DNA from: JAIBAC01 sp046331095
GTDB taxonomy: Bacteria; Actinomycetota; Acidimicrobiia; UBA2766
DNA: 64,000 nt
NCBI GenBank assembly: GCA_046331095.1
Contig: JAXLRM010000004.1
Location: 124,001 to 188,000, forward strand
Direction of reading: 5' to 3'
Shown: positions 1 to 7,790 of the stretch, in pieces
Numbering within the stretch: the stretch's first letter is position 1
Layout of the letters: each line of letters begins with the position of its first letter
Notes under the pieces: generated by a model
Databases searched by the model: none
Seen by the model: the letters and a program-made list of their open reading frames with translations, nothing else
Told to the model about the DNA's origin: nothing
Position numbers and translations under genes: made by a program

Positions 1-38
1 GCATGGCCGACTGCACCCAGTAGCACCTCCACGGCCCC

Positions 39-78
39 GGACGGTTGACTGCCGTCCAGCCCCGCCGGCTGCGGCGGG
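39..78. terminator. two tandem hairpins, possible terminator of an upstream gene
   Basis: Two perfect stem-loops follow one another: GGACGG (39-44) pairs with CCGTCC (52-57), and CCCGCCG (61-67) pairs with CGGCGGG (72-78) across a four-base loop. No T-run follows, so this is not a canonical intrinsic terminator. Back-to-back GC hairpins without U tracts are common at gene ends in high-GC actinobacteria. The gene it would terminate lies before the window. Confidence 0.3.
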
Positions 79-175
79 AGCTACCTTCGAGCGGCGAGAC
101 CACGAGCGATGTCCGAACGCCTCGGTGACCGCCGTGCGGCGTGGCCCGCTCCGAGATCCAGAGGTGGTGACCGCA

Positions 176-487
176 ATGGGGGACCAGCCTGATCCCGAGA
201 CCGACGATCAACCCGAGCAGGGCCCACACCCGAACGCGGCGCCGGCCGGTCCCTATCCAGGCCGACTCGACGAGCGGCTCCTCACCCCACGGGCACCGCT
301 GCCACCGGGGGCGGGGGTGCGGGTGCTGCCGGTCGCGGTGGATCCCGTCCTGGGGTCGTCGGCTCCGCCCACTTGGGCACCGGACCCCACCGGCCGCCAC
401 CAGTGGCGCTGGTGGGGCGGACTCGCGTGGACCGAGCACGTGGCCGACGACGGCGTGGCGGCGCTGGATCCGCTCGAGCCGGGTTGA
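176..487 (+). CDS. small DUF2510-like protein
   Basis: A 103-residue protein from ATG 176; an in-frame GTG at 125 would add 17 residues. The first half is Pro/Glu/Asp-rich and looks disordered. The C-terminal part contains WAPDPTGRHQWRWWGG followed by a WTEHVAD element. This matches the short Trp-rich DUF2510 motif (PGWYxDPxGxxxxRYWDGxxWTxHV) found in many actinobacterial membrane-associated proteins. The function of DUF2510 is not established. No membrane segment or signal peptide is visible. It stands alone on the plus strand, 88 bp before the DUF6325 gene. The family call rests on motif recognition. Confidence 0.6.
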   Translation: MGDQPDPETDDQPEQGPHPNAAPAGPYPGRLDERLLTPRAPLPPGAGVRVLPVAVDPVLGSSAPPTWAPDPTGRHQWRWWGGLAWTEHVADDGVAALDPLEPG

Positions 488-575
488 CGCCCGAATCGGA
501 GGCTTCGCTCCGGTTCGATGTGAACACGTGTGTTCGTTAGATTTCGGCTGCTGATCTCATGGAGAGGGAACAGGT

Positions 576-1016
576 ATGGACGTTGCCGACGTGACCGGAC
601 CGATCGACTTCCTGTTGTTGGAGTTCGATCCCGCCAAGACCGACGGTTCCGTTGCCGCGGCACTGGGAGACCTCGTCGATCGCGGCATCGTGGCCCTCTA
701 CGACTTCCTCGTCGTGGTCAAGGCCGAGGACGGCAGCGTCGCCGCGGTCGACATCGGCCCCGACGAGCTCGGGGGCTTCAGCGTCTTCGTAGGTGCACGC
801 TCGGGGCTCATGGGCGACGACGACATCGCCGAGGCAGGCAAGGCGCTCGAGCCGGGGCGCGCCGCCGCACTGTTGGTGTACGAGAACACGTGGGCGATCC
901 CGTTCATCGCCGCGGCCCGTGGCGCCGATGCCGAGGTCGTGGCGACCGCCCGCATCCCGTCCGATGTGGTGATGGCGGTCCTCGATGTCCTCGAGGCCGC
1001 CGACGAGACGAACTGA
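576..1016 (+). CDS. DUF6325 family protein
   Basis: A 146-residue acidic, soluble protein. It opens with a TGPIDFLLLEFD segment and continues with a VDRGIVALYDFLVV strand, a LMGDDDIAEAG turn and LVYENTWAIPFIAAARG. This is the characteristic pattern of the actinobacterial DUF6325 family (formerly grouped with DUF1269). No catalytic residues are known and the role is uncharacterised; members are often adjacent to a SHOCT-domain protein, as here. The start is supported by GGAGAGGGAAC ahead of ATG 576. It is followed after 13 bp by the SHOCT gene, so the two are probably co-transcribed. Confidence 0.8.
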   Translation: MDVADVTGPIDFLLLEFDPAKTDGSVAAALGDLVDRGIVALYDFLVVVKAEDGSVAAVDIGPDELGGFSVFVGARSGLMGDDDIAEAGKALEPGRAAALLVYENTWAIPFIAAARGADAEVVATARIPSDVVMAVLDVLEAADETN

Positions 1017-1029
1017 CAGGAGGACGACC

Positions 1030-1341
1030 ATGCCCGGATTGCTCAGAGGAATTGCCCGCACTGCGGTCGTGGCCGGTACGGCATCGGCGGTCAGCGGGCG
1101 GGTGCAGCGCCGCCAAGCGGAGAAGTTCGCCGACCGGGACGCGCAGATCTATGCGGACCGCCAGCAGGCCTACGCGCAGCAGGCCGCCCCCGCGTACCCA
1201 CCGCCTGCAGCAGCGCCGGCACCGGCCCCGGCGCCCCAGACGGACGTGATCGACCAACTCCAGAAGCTGGGCGAGCTCCACTCCCAGGGCATCCTCACGG
1301 ACGAGGAGTTCGCGGCCCAGAAGGCCAAGCTCCTCGCCTAG
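1030..1341 (+). CDS. SHOCT domain protein
   Basis: A 103-residue protein. The N-terminal third (MPGLLRGIARTAVVAGTASA) is amphipathic and could touch the membrane. The middle is a Gln/Ala/Pro-rich linker. The last ~35 residues (DVIDQLQKLGELHSQGILT then DEEFAAQKAKLL) are a textbook SHOCT domain, a short C-terminal module thought to mediate oligomerisation. The start at ATG 1030 is supported by AGGAGG immediately upstream; an in-frame start at 985 would lie inside the preceding gene and lacks such a site. It is the second gene of a two-gene unit with DUF6325. Confidence 0.8.
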   Translation: MPGLLRGIARTAVVAGTASAVSGRVQRRQAEKFADRDAQIYADRQQAYAQQAAPAYPPPAAAPAPAPAPQTDVIDQLQKLGELHSQGILTDEEFAAQKAKLLA

Positions 1342-1364
1342 TCGCCGGCCGGCTGCCAGCCGGG

Positions 1365-2444
1365 TCAGGGCCTGGTGGTGGCGACCGGACGCGTCGTGGT
1401 CGTAGTCGTGGTCGTCGTCGTCGGCGCGCTGGTCGCCGCGGTCGTCTCCGGCGGCGTGCCGGCGGGCCGGTACAGCAGCGCCGCCAGCGTCGCCGGGTCG
1501 ATCGTGCCCGTGGGCGGCAGGTTCTGGGCGTTCTGGTAGGCGACGACGGCGTCCTCGAGCGCGGGGCTCCACTTGCCGTCGATGGGGCCGCTGTAGAAGC
1601 CGGCGGCGGTCAGCGCGCCCTGGAGGGCCGCGACGTTCAACGCCTGCTGCTGCGCGTGCGCCCCGAGGGCGTCGGACAGAGCCCGTTCGGTGGCGGGATC
1701 GACGACGCCGGTCTCGGGTAGCCCCGCCGACGCCTGCAGCGACTTCACAGCAGTCACGGTGAGCGGGCCGTAGATCCCGTCGACCGCCCCCGTGTAGAAG
1801 CCGAGAGTCGCGAGATCCTGTTGCAGCCCGGTCACGTAGTCGTTGACCGCCTTCTGGCCGGCGGCACTGCCGGGCAGGCAACCGGCGTCCACGAACAGCG
1901 CCACGTACGCCTGCTCGACGCCGAACGCGGCGCTCGCCAGTTCGGCGGTCGCAGCGCGCAAGGTCGTGCCGGGGGTGACGCCCGCCACCGCCGCCGTCCA
2001 CGCCTGCTCGGCGCGGTCGATCGCGTCGAGGTGCGCCTGGGGCGACTTCGTCGCCAGCACGCTGGTCGTGGTCGGTTGTGCGGTCGTGGTCGGTTGTGCG
2101 GTCGTGGAGCTGGTGCCCGCCGGCGCGGTCGCAGGGGCGTTGGCCGCCGCTATCGCGTCCGCGAGTTCGTTGGCGGAGCTCCTCACGCGGACGCCCACGT
2201 CGGCGAGCGCGTTCGCGTCGTTCTGCACGTCGCCGACCGTGATCGGCTCCTCGGCGAAGATCCGCCCGTAGCGGTCGAGGATCGGGATCGCGTCGCCGAG
2301 GTCCGAGCAGAACTTGGCGCGGGCTTGTTCCACCGGGATCGTCGTCGTCCCGCTCGAGCCGGTGTTGCTGCTGCAGCCGCCGACGGCAAGTGCAGCTGCG
2401 ACCGCCGCTGCCGTCCCGAGACCTCTCCACCCCATGGTGCGCAC
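1365..2444 (-). CDS. lipoprotein with two peptidoglycan-binding domains
   Basis: A 359-residue exported protein. A hydrophobic signal segment ends in a lipobox (AVGGC, Cys about residue 24), so it should be a lipid-anchored surface protein. After a low-complexity Thr/Pro linker it carries two PG_binding_1 repeats, about residues 205-258 (LQQDLATLGFYTGAVDG, TGVVDPAT) and 270-325 (LQGALTAAGFYSGPIDG, TGTIDPAT). The tail is a polythreonine stretch. PG_binding_1 units usually target hydrolases to peptidoglycan; no catalytic domain is visible, so it may be a wall-anchoring protein. The GTG at 2444 is preferred because AGGAG sits 8 nt before it; ATG at 2435 is the alternative. Confidence 0.75.
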   Translation of the reverse strand: MRTMGWRGLGTAAAVAAALAVGGCSSNTGSSGTTTIPVEQARAKFCSDLGDAIPILDRYGRIFAEEPITVGDVQNDANALADVGVRVRSSANELADAIAAANAPATAPAGTSSTTAQPTTTAQPTTTSVLATKSPQAHLDAIDRAEQAWTAAVAGVTPGTTLRAATAELASAAFGVEQAYVALFVDAGCLPGSAAGQKAVNDYVTGLQQDLATLGFYTGAVDGIYGPLTVTAVKSLQASAGLPETGVVDPATERALSDALGAHAQQQALNVAALQGALTAAGFYSGPIDGKWSPALEDAVVAYQNAQNLPPTGTIDPATLAALLYRPAGTPPETTAATSAPTTTTTTTTTTRPVATTRP

Positions 2445-2566
2445 GGCCGGTTCTCCTGGATGTAGACGAGCGTCCACATGCTAGCGCCGTGTCGACCATG
2501 TGTGTGCCGGCGCAGCTCGGCTCGTCGCTACCGCGCAGCACAGCTGCCGTGACGCCCCGACGGCCT

Positions 2567-3859
2567 TCAGGAGGTGCCGGAGCTCCTGCGGCTTGCCTCG
2601 TCGCGGTGCGCACGCACGCTGGCCCAGATGAACTCGAGGACGATGGAGAGCACGAGGACGCCAACCATGGCCCAGAACGTCGCGGGGTTCGCGTGGATCG
2701 TCTCGATTGCATGGGAGACCACCGCGATGATGCTGACGACGATGGCGACGGCGATGACTGCTGAGTTGGACCCGGTTTCGCGGCGAAGCTTCATGCCGGC
2801 GACAGCGACCATCACGAATATGGCCAGGGCGACCACGCTGCCGATGGAGGCGATGGCGCTGATGTCGGCCACGGTGGCCAGCACGAGCACGGCAACGGCG
2901 GTGATCCCGAGTCCCTTGGTGCCACCGATGATGCCCGGGCGGCCGAACACGGGTGGGAACTGCCGCTCGGCGGACAACATCGACGTCGCCCCGACGGCGC
3001 CGTAGAGGTTGGCGTTGATCGAAGACGACGTGGCCAGGAGGGCTGCCACGGCCATCAAGGCGTATCCGATGTCGCCGAGGATGGGACGGATGGCCTCGGC
3101 CAGCGCGGTACCGCCGCTCGCGACCACCTCGTCGACTGTGAGCGTGCCGAAGACCCCGATCGAGATCAGGACGTAGAGAGCCGCGGTGATCCCGAGAGAG
3201 AGATAGAGGGCCTTGGGCATGTCCTTGGCCGGATCGGCGAGGTCGCTTCCCGTGTAGGTGATGACGGCGAAGCCCAGATAGGCGAAGAACGTGAGCGCGA
3301 CGCTGGCAAGGATGTCGCCTCGGGGCGGGTAGGTCGACGGTGACAGGAGTTGTGTGTCGATCCGGGCGACGGTCAAGACGATGAACACGGCGAACACGAC
3401 GAGCAGGATGACCACGATCGAGGACGCGATCCGGTCGACGAGCTTCGTGCCCACGATGTTGACGAGGGCGAGAACGGCGATGGCGCCGATCGTGAACAGC
3501 TTCGCGGCGGTGCCGGTGCCATCCGGTCCGAAGAACAGCGCGGCCGCGTAGTTGCCGAACGACAGCGACACCATGGCAGTGACGATGACGACGGAGAAGT
3601 ACAGGAGCCAGGACAGGATTCCGGACAGGTGGCCCTTGCCGAAGCCCTCTTCCAAGAAGGTGAGAAGCCCGCCGGAGGACGGGTAGCGAGTACCGAGCTT
3701 GGCGACCACGTATCCGAGCAGACCCGCCACGACCCCGCCGAGCACGAACGACACCCACACTGCTGAGCCGGCGATCGCCCCTGCCTCGCCGAGGAGGGTG
3801 AAGATGCCGGCCCCGACCATCGCGCCGATGCCGAGGGACACCGCTCCACGGACGGTCAT
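2567..3859 (-). CDS. APC superfamily amino acid permease
   Basis: A 430-residue integral membrane protein with about 12 hydrophobic segments. The first helix carries the APC family signature LGIGAMVGAGIFTLLG, where the unwound GAGIF segment binds the substrate amino or carboxyl group. Later helices include LTFFAYLGFAVITYTGSDLADP, typical of amino acid permeases. The substrate cannot be assigned from sequence. ATG 3859 is chosen because GGAGG lies 10 nt upstream on the minus strand; GTG 3886 is an in-frame alternative. A SpoIIAA-like gene lies directly upstream on the same strand, so the two may be co-transcribed. Confidence 0.85.
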   Translation of the reverse strand: MTVRGAVSLGIGAMVGAGIFTLLGEAGAIAGSAVWVSFVLGGVVAGLLGYVVAKLGTRYPSSGGLLTFLEEGFGKGHLSGILSWLLYFSVVIVTAMVSLSFGNYAAALFFGPDGTGTAAKLFTIGAIAVLALVNIVGTKLVDRIASSIVVILLVVFAVFIVLTVARIDTQLLSPSTYPPRGDILASVALTFFAYLGFAVITYTGSDLADPAKDMPKALYLSLGITAALYVLISIGVFGTLTVDEVVASGGTALAEAIRPILGDIGYALMAVAALLATSSSINANLYGAVGATSMLSAERQFPPVFGRPGIIGGTKGLGITAVAVLVLATVADISAIASIGSVVALAIFVMVAVAGMKLRRETGSNSAVIAVAIVVSIIAVVSHAIETIHANPATFWAMVGVLVLSIVLEFIWASVRAHRDEASRRSSGTS

Positions 3860-3898
3860 CGCCTGACCGCCTCCGGCTTCACCCACGTCGCATCACTC

Positions 3899-4264
3899 TC
3901 AGTCGTCGTCGGCGCCGGCCCACGCGATTGCCTCGGGCAACTCGGCGAGCGGGAACAGGCGGAACTTGCCCGGCATCATCCAGCCGAACATGCTGGCGAA
4001 GTGCTCGATCCACTCCACGTCGGACACGAGCGCGGTCCGCTTCCAGTCCTTCAGGTGCCCGAGGCCGAGCTTGGCGTCTTCCCAGGTGGCGCCGCTCGAG
4101 TAACCCTCGAAGCGGTCGCCCAGCACGTACACCAACCGCACCCCCGCCGTGCTCGCGGCCTCGACCGCAGGCCGCAGCGTCGTGTCGTAGTCGGCGGAGT
4201 GGATCTCCCCGACGGCTTCGAAGCCGATCACGCCGTCAGGCAGGTCCACCAACGGTTCGAGCAT
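3899..4264 (-). CDS. SpoIIAA-like (STAS-related) protein
   Basis: A 121-residue soluble protein. The pattern VIGFEAVGEIHSADYDTTL, LVYVLGDRFEGYS, WKRTALVSDVEWI and FGWMMPGKFRLFP is that of the SpoIIAA-like family (DUF3478), which adopts a STAS-like fold. Its members are usually standalone and their binding partners are unknown. The start is well supported by GGGAGG upstream. It lies 39 bp ahead of the permease gene on the same strand. The 258 bp upstream of it, up to the PPK2 stop codon, hold no convincing gene. Confidence 0.75.
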   Translation of the reverse strand: MLEPLVDLPDGVIGFEAVGEIHSADYDTTLRPAVEAASTAGVRLVYVLGDRFEGYSSGATWEDAKLGLGHLKDWKRTALVSDVEWIEHFASMFGWMMPGKFRLFPLAELPEAIAWAGADDD

Positions 4265-4522
4265 CCGCGAGCCTCCCTCGTCATTCCGTCCGTCCCGGCG
4301 ACCGCCACCACGACGTTGTCTACCGGAACCCGCCGACGTGTCGCCAGGCCCCGGGGCTCGCCAATCACCGACGCTCGTGCACGAACCGGCAACCGAGCTC
4401 GCCCTGGTGGTGATCCTCGGGCTCAGCGTCGTGGTCGACCTTGCCTGGACGGCACGGCGCGACCAGGCGGCGCCTCCTGTTCCGTAGGGTGGTGCATGCG
4501 CGACGGCGGGAGTCCGACGGCC

Positions 4523-5368
4523 TCAGTAGAGGTTGGGGACCCGGTGCCACTCGTGTGGCGGTTCGCGGTAGTCGCCGGGTTCCTGGCGCCTGGGCAGCTT
4601 CACGTCCTTGTGCGGTGTGCGCTCGTAGGGGATGTGGTCGAGGAGGTGGCTGATGATGTTGAGCCGCGCCCGCTTCTTGTCGTTGGAGTCTGCGACGAAC
4701 CAGGGCGCCCACGCGGTGTCGGTCGCCGCGAACATGTCGTCACGGGCGCGGGAGTAGTCGTACCAGCGGCTGTAGGACTCGAGGTCCATCGGCGAGAGCT
4801 TCCAGGTCTTGCGGCCGTCGTCGATGCGGGCCTCCAGGCGGCGGGTCTGCTCGTCCTCGTCGACCTCCAGCCAGTACTTCAACAAGATGATGCCCGAGTC
4901 GACCATGGCCTGTTCCACCGCCGGCACCATCCTCAGGAACCGCTGCACCTGAGCGTCCGTGGCGAAGCCCATGACACGCTCGACGCCGGCGCGGTTGTAC
5001 CAGGACCGGTCGAAGACCACGACCTCGCCCGCTGCGGGGAAGTGCGCGATGTAGCGCTGGACGTACATCTGGCTCTTCTCGCGTTCGGTCGGCGCCGGGA
5101 GCGCGACGACGCGGAACACCCGCGGGCTGACACGCTCGGTGATGCGCTTGATGACGCCGCCCTTGCCGGCGGTGTCGCGGCCCTCGAAGACGACGCAGAC
5201 CTTCGCGCCGGCGGCGACCACCCAGTCCTGGAGGTGGACGAGCTCGACCTGCAGGCGGGCCAGCTCGCGCTCGTAGTCCTTGCGCGACAGCTTGGCCGCG
5301 GTGCCCGCGTCGGGCCCCCCACGATCAGGACCCGGGTGGTGCTCGGCCTCGTGCTTGTGCTTGGCCAT
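4523..5368 (-). CDS. ppk2: polyphosphate kinase 2
   Basis: A 281-residue cytoplasmic enzyme that transfers phosphate between polyphosphate and nucleotides. The Walker A loop FEGRDTAGKGG is at about residues 61-71. The Walker B/DRS region VVFDRSWYNRAGVERVMGF is at about 117-135. A lid with KTWKLSPMDLES and the YSRARD segment follow, all diagnostic of single-domain PPK2. Whether it prefers ADP, GDP or AMP cannot be decided by eye. The start at ATG 5368 has a GGGAGG site; an upstream in-frame extension would run into the divergent SulP promoter region. The SulP gene diverges from it. Confidence 0.92.
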   Translation of the reverse strand: MAKHKHEAEHHPGPDRGGPDAGTAAKLSRKDYERELARLQVELVHLQDWVVAAGAKVCVVFEGRDTAGKGGVIKRITERVSPRVFRVVALPAPTEREKSQMYVQRYIAHFPAAGEVVVFDRSWYNRAGVERVMGFATDAQVQRFLRMVPAVEQAMVDSGIILLKYWLEVDEDEQTRRLEARIDDGRKTWKLSPMDLESYSRWYDYSRARDDMFAATDTAWAPWFVADSNDKKRARLNIISHLLDHIPYERTPHKDVKLPRRQEPGDYREPPHEWHRVPNLY

Positions 5369-5502
5369 CGGGGATGCCTGCCTCCCTCGGGGGACGGTCG
5401 ACCCTCGGATCGCCCCACGTCCTCTTCTGCTCGGGGCCGGCATCCCCCCGTTTCGCGGGCGCATCGTCTAGCAGGGGACCAGCCAGTGGAGCAGGGACGA
5501 CG

Positions 5503-7212
5503 ATGAGCGTACCGGGGAAGGTCCCGCCGGCGGCCGCGAAGGGGCCCGCCGAGCGGTGGATGCCGGGCCTGATGACGTTGCGGCACTACGAGCGCGGTTG
5601 GCTGCGGCCCGACGTGGTCGCTGGTGTGGTCCTGGCCGCGATCCTCGTGCCCCAGGGCATGGCCTACGCCGAGCTCGCCGGCCTCCCTGCAGTCACCGGC
5701 CTCTACACGACGATCGCGTGCCTCGTGGCCTACGCGGTGTTCGGGCCTTCGAAGGTGCTGGTGCTCGGGCCCGATTCGTCGGTGTCGCCGCTGATCCTGG
5801 CGACGATCACGCCGCTGGTGGCGGCCGGCGATCCCGCCAAGGCGCTCGTGCTGGCCGCCATGCTCGCGGTGCTGGTCGGCTTGATCGAGATCGGGCTCGG
5901 TGTCGCCAAGCTCGGCTTCGTCGCCGACCTGCTCTCGAGCGAGGTGCGTGTCGGCTACCTCAACGGCCTCGCCGTCGTGATCATCGTGGGCCAGCTCCCC
6001 AAGCTGTTCGGGTTCTCCACCGACGCGAGCGGGTTCGTCGACGAGGTCCGCCAGTTCCTCGGGCACCTCGGCGAGACCGATCGTGCGACGTTGATCACGG
6101 GTGTGTGCGTGCTCGCCGTCCTGTTGGTCCTACCCCGCGTGACCAAGAAGGTGCCGGCGGTGCTCGTCGCCGTCGTCGGCGTCACGGTCCTCTCGGCGCT
6201 GCTCGACCTGTCGGGCGGCGGGGTCGCGACCGTGGGGGCGCTGCCCCAGGGCGTGCCCCGCCCGGCATTGCCGTGGACCGGTTGGTCCGACGTCCTCCCG
6301 CTGCTGGTGGGCGCGGTCGGCATCACGATGGTGTCGCTCACCGACACGATCGCGACGGCGTCGAGCTTCGCGGCGCGCCGCGGGGACGAGGTCGACGCGG
6401 ACCAGGAGATGGTCGGCATCGGCACGGCCAACATCGCGGCCGGGCTCTTCCAGGGCTTCGCGGTCTCCGTGAGCGGCTCGCGCACCGCTGTCGCCGACCA
6501 GGCCGGTGCTCGCTCGCAGGCGACCGGGCTCGTCGGGGCAGGCCTCGTCGCCGTGCTCCTGTTGTTCCTGAACGGGCTCCTCGCCGACCTGCCCCAGACC
6601 GCGCTCGCCGCGGTCGTCATCGTCGCGGCCCTCTCGCTCATGGACCTGAATGCGTTGGCCAGGTACGCGTCCGTTCGCCCGTCCTCGCTCGCGATCAGCC
6701 TGGTCGCGTCGGCCGGGGTGATCTTCCTGGGGGTCCTCCAGGGCATCGTCGTCGCGATCGTCCTCGCAGTCCTCTTGTTCTTCCGGCGGAACTGGTGGCC
6801 CCACGGCGCCGTGTTGGGCCAGGTCCCCGAACTGGGCGGCTGGCACAGCGTCGCCGAGCACCCCGAGGCGCACCAGCTCGACGGCGTCGTCGTGTACAGG
6901 TGGGAAGCGCCGCTGTTCTTCGCCAACGCGGGCCAGTTCCGCGACCAGGTGCGCAAGCTGGTCCGCGACCACGAGCCCCGCTGGATCGTGCTCCAATGCG
7001 AGGCCGTCACCGACATCGACGTCACCGCGGCCGAGATCGTGCGCGACCTCGACGAGGAGCTCAACGCCAAGGGCATCCACGTCGCCTTCGTGGAGCTGCG
7101 CGACCGCCTCCACGACCTGATCCGGCGCTACGGCCTTCACACGACCCTCGACCAGGAGCACTTCTACCCGAGCCTCGACCGGGCCCTCGACGACATCGCA
7201 CCCACGGACTGA
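5503..7212 (+). CDS. SulP family anion permease with STAS domain
   Basis: A 569-residue membrane transporter. The N-terminal two thirds hold about 10-12 helices with SulP landmarks: AAILVPQGMAYAELAGLP, then the FGPSKVLVLGPDSSVSPL stretch and SVSGSRTAVADQAGARSQ. The C-terminus (from about residue 460, VVYRWEAPLFFANAGQF) is a STAS domain with the expected ITDIDVTAAE-type helix start. SulP/SLC26 proteins carry sulfate, bicarbonate or other anions; which one is not visible. The start at ATG 5503 follows a GCAGGGA site. It diverges from ppk2. Confidence 0.9.
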   Translation: MSVPGKVPPAAAKGPAERWMPGLMTLRHYERGWLRPDVVAGVVLAAILVPQGMAYAELAGLPAVTGLYTTIACLVAYAVFGPSKVLVLGPDSSVSPLILATITPLVAAGDPAKALVLAAMLAVLVGLIEIGLGVAKLGFVADLLSSEVRVGYLNGLAVVIIVGQLPKLFGFSTDASGFVDEVRQFLGHLGETDRATLITGVCVLAVLLVLPRVTKKVPAVLVAVVGVTVLSALLDLSGGGVATVGALPQGVPRPALPWTGWSDVLPLLVGAVGITMVSLTDTIATASSFAARRGDEVDADQEMVGIGTANIAAGLFQGFAVSVSGSRTAVADQAGARSQATGLVGAGLVAVLLLFLNGLLADLPQTALAAVVIVAALSLMDLNALARYASVRPSSLAISLVASAGVIFLGVLQGIVVAIVLAVLLFFRRNWWPHGAVLGQVPELGGWHSVAEHPEAHQLDGVVVYRWEAPLFFANAGQFRDQVRKLVRDHEPRWIVLQCEAVTDIDVTAAEIVRDLDEELNAKGIHVAFVELRDRLHDLIRRYGLHTTLDQEHFYPSLDRALDDIAPTD

Positions 7213-7334
7213 CCGGAGCCGAAGTCGGGAATAACCCGGTTGGTGTGATCTTGAGGCTTTGAAAGCGGATTGGGAACTGCTGTCCGGATAGGGTCGTGGT
7301 CCGCAAGAACCGACCACTCCTCGAGGAGGCAGCC

Positions 7335-7403
7335 GTGGCGAAGAAGGCCAAGAAGGCCAAGAAGAAGGACAAGAAGAAGAAGGGCAACAAGAAGAAGAAG
7401 TAG
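7335..7403 (+). CDS. 22-residue lysine-rich mini-protein
   Basis: Too short for normal gene calling. The reading frame runs from GTG 7335 to TAG 7401-7403. It encodes 22 residues, 15 of them Lys, in the pattern AKKAKKAKKK, D, KKKK, GN, KKKK. It is preceded by a near-ideal GAGGAGG ribosome binding site 5 nt before the GTG, which is the main argument that it is translated. The composition resembles the basic tails of HU/H1-like nucleoid proteins, so nucleic acid or polyphosphate binding is a guess. It sits 122 bp after the SulP gene and points into the glucuronidase remnant. Confidence 0.45.
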   Translation: MAKKAKKAKKKDKKKKGNKKKK

Positions 7404-7440
7404 CCCCTAGCCGCCCGACCCCTGGCCAGCCTGGCTGGAA

Positions 7441-7681
7441 GCGGCGAGCCGGGGGCGGCGGTCGCGGGTGAAGACGCCCTTCTTGTTGCCGTCGACGCGG
7501 ATCACCGACGGGGCCGTGGCGAAGTCCGCGAAGTTCCACACGTGCTCGCCGACGACGGCGTCGACGCGGTCGAAGACGCGGTGGTAGCGCTCGAGCAGGT
7601 CGGCCTGGTACTCCTCGCTCCACGGCGACGACTCCGCCGTGTGCAGGCCCGCGATGGTGTCGGCGCCGTACTCGGTGACGA
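7441..7681. repeat. direct repeat, left copy
   Basis: This 241-bp segment recurs in the same orientation at 9375-9606. By direct comparison the two differ by four substitutions and one 9-bp gap. The pair flanks the lactonase and MarR genes. Both copies derive from the 3' end of a beta-glucuronidase gene. Confidence 0.95.
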
Positions 7682-7700
7682 ACGCCGCTGCGATCGCGAC
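7441..7700 (-). pseudogene. beta-glucuronidase 3'-end fragment
   Basis: Translated on the minus strand this piece encodes the C-terminal end of a glycoside hydrolase family 2 beta-glucuronidase: VTEYGADTIAGLHTAE (with the nucleophile-region TEYGADT), HVWNFADFATAP and GNKKGVFTRDR. There is no N-terminal part; the similarity stops abruptly at about 7681. It is a near-identical copy of the 3' end of the decayed gene at 9338-11099 but keeps the family-typical WNFADFAT motif that the longer copy has lost. It is best read as a duplicated, non-functional remnant. Confidence 0.85.
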
Positions 7701-7745
7701 CGGCACCTCGATTCCGTCGAGGCGGACACGAGCTCCGGGCTAATG

Positions 7746-7777
7746 TATGTCGAGACATGCATGTTACGACATATAAA
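7746..7777 (+). promoter_or_regulatory. nested palindromic operator and promoter of the lactonase gene
   Basis: A 28-bp dyad is centred at 7759.5. Outer arms TATGTCG (7746-7752) and CGACATA (7767-7773) are perfect complements, and an inner perfect palindrome ACATGCATGT (7755-7764) shares the same centre. A TATAAA box (7772-7777) overlaps the right arm, 13 bp before ATG 7791. The region is markedly AT-richer than its surroundings. The size and symmetry fit a MarR dimer site, and a marR gene is the next gene but one, so autoregulation is the natural inference. Confidence 0.7.
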
Positions 7778-7790
7778 GAGGGGGCCCCGG

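Noticed and set aside
904..2712. Very long Arg/Pro/Gly/Ala-rich frames opposite or out of phase with real genes (also 4001-5506, 20231-21220, 31842-35219, 43145-46102)
   Set aside because: They overlap well-supported genes on the other strand or frame and have the Arg/Ala/Gly/Pro composition typical of shadow frames in GC-rich DNA. No family motifs are visible in the parts that do not overlap a real gene.
4377..4487. Possible 36-residue single-helix membrane peptide (GTG 4377, LALVVILGLSVVVDLAW)
   Set aside because: No ribosome binding site and no -10 box at leaderless spacing. A hydrophobic frame of this length arises easily in GC-rich DNA.
4265..4522. Hidden gene in the 258-bp gap between the SpoIIAA-like and PPK2 genes
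   Set aside because: No frame with a plausible start, composition or motif was found. It probably carries the SpoIIAA-like gene promoter and the PPK2 3' end signal.
7407..7706. Intact 99-residue protein at the left glucuronidase remnant
   Set aside because: It encodes only the last part of a 600-residue enzyme, begins in unrelated sequence and has no catalytic acid/base half, so it is treated as a fragment.
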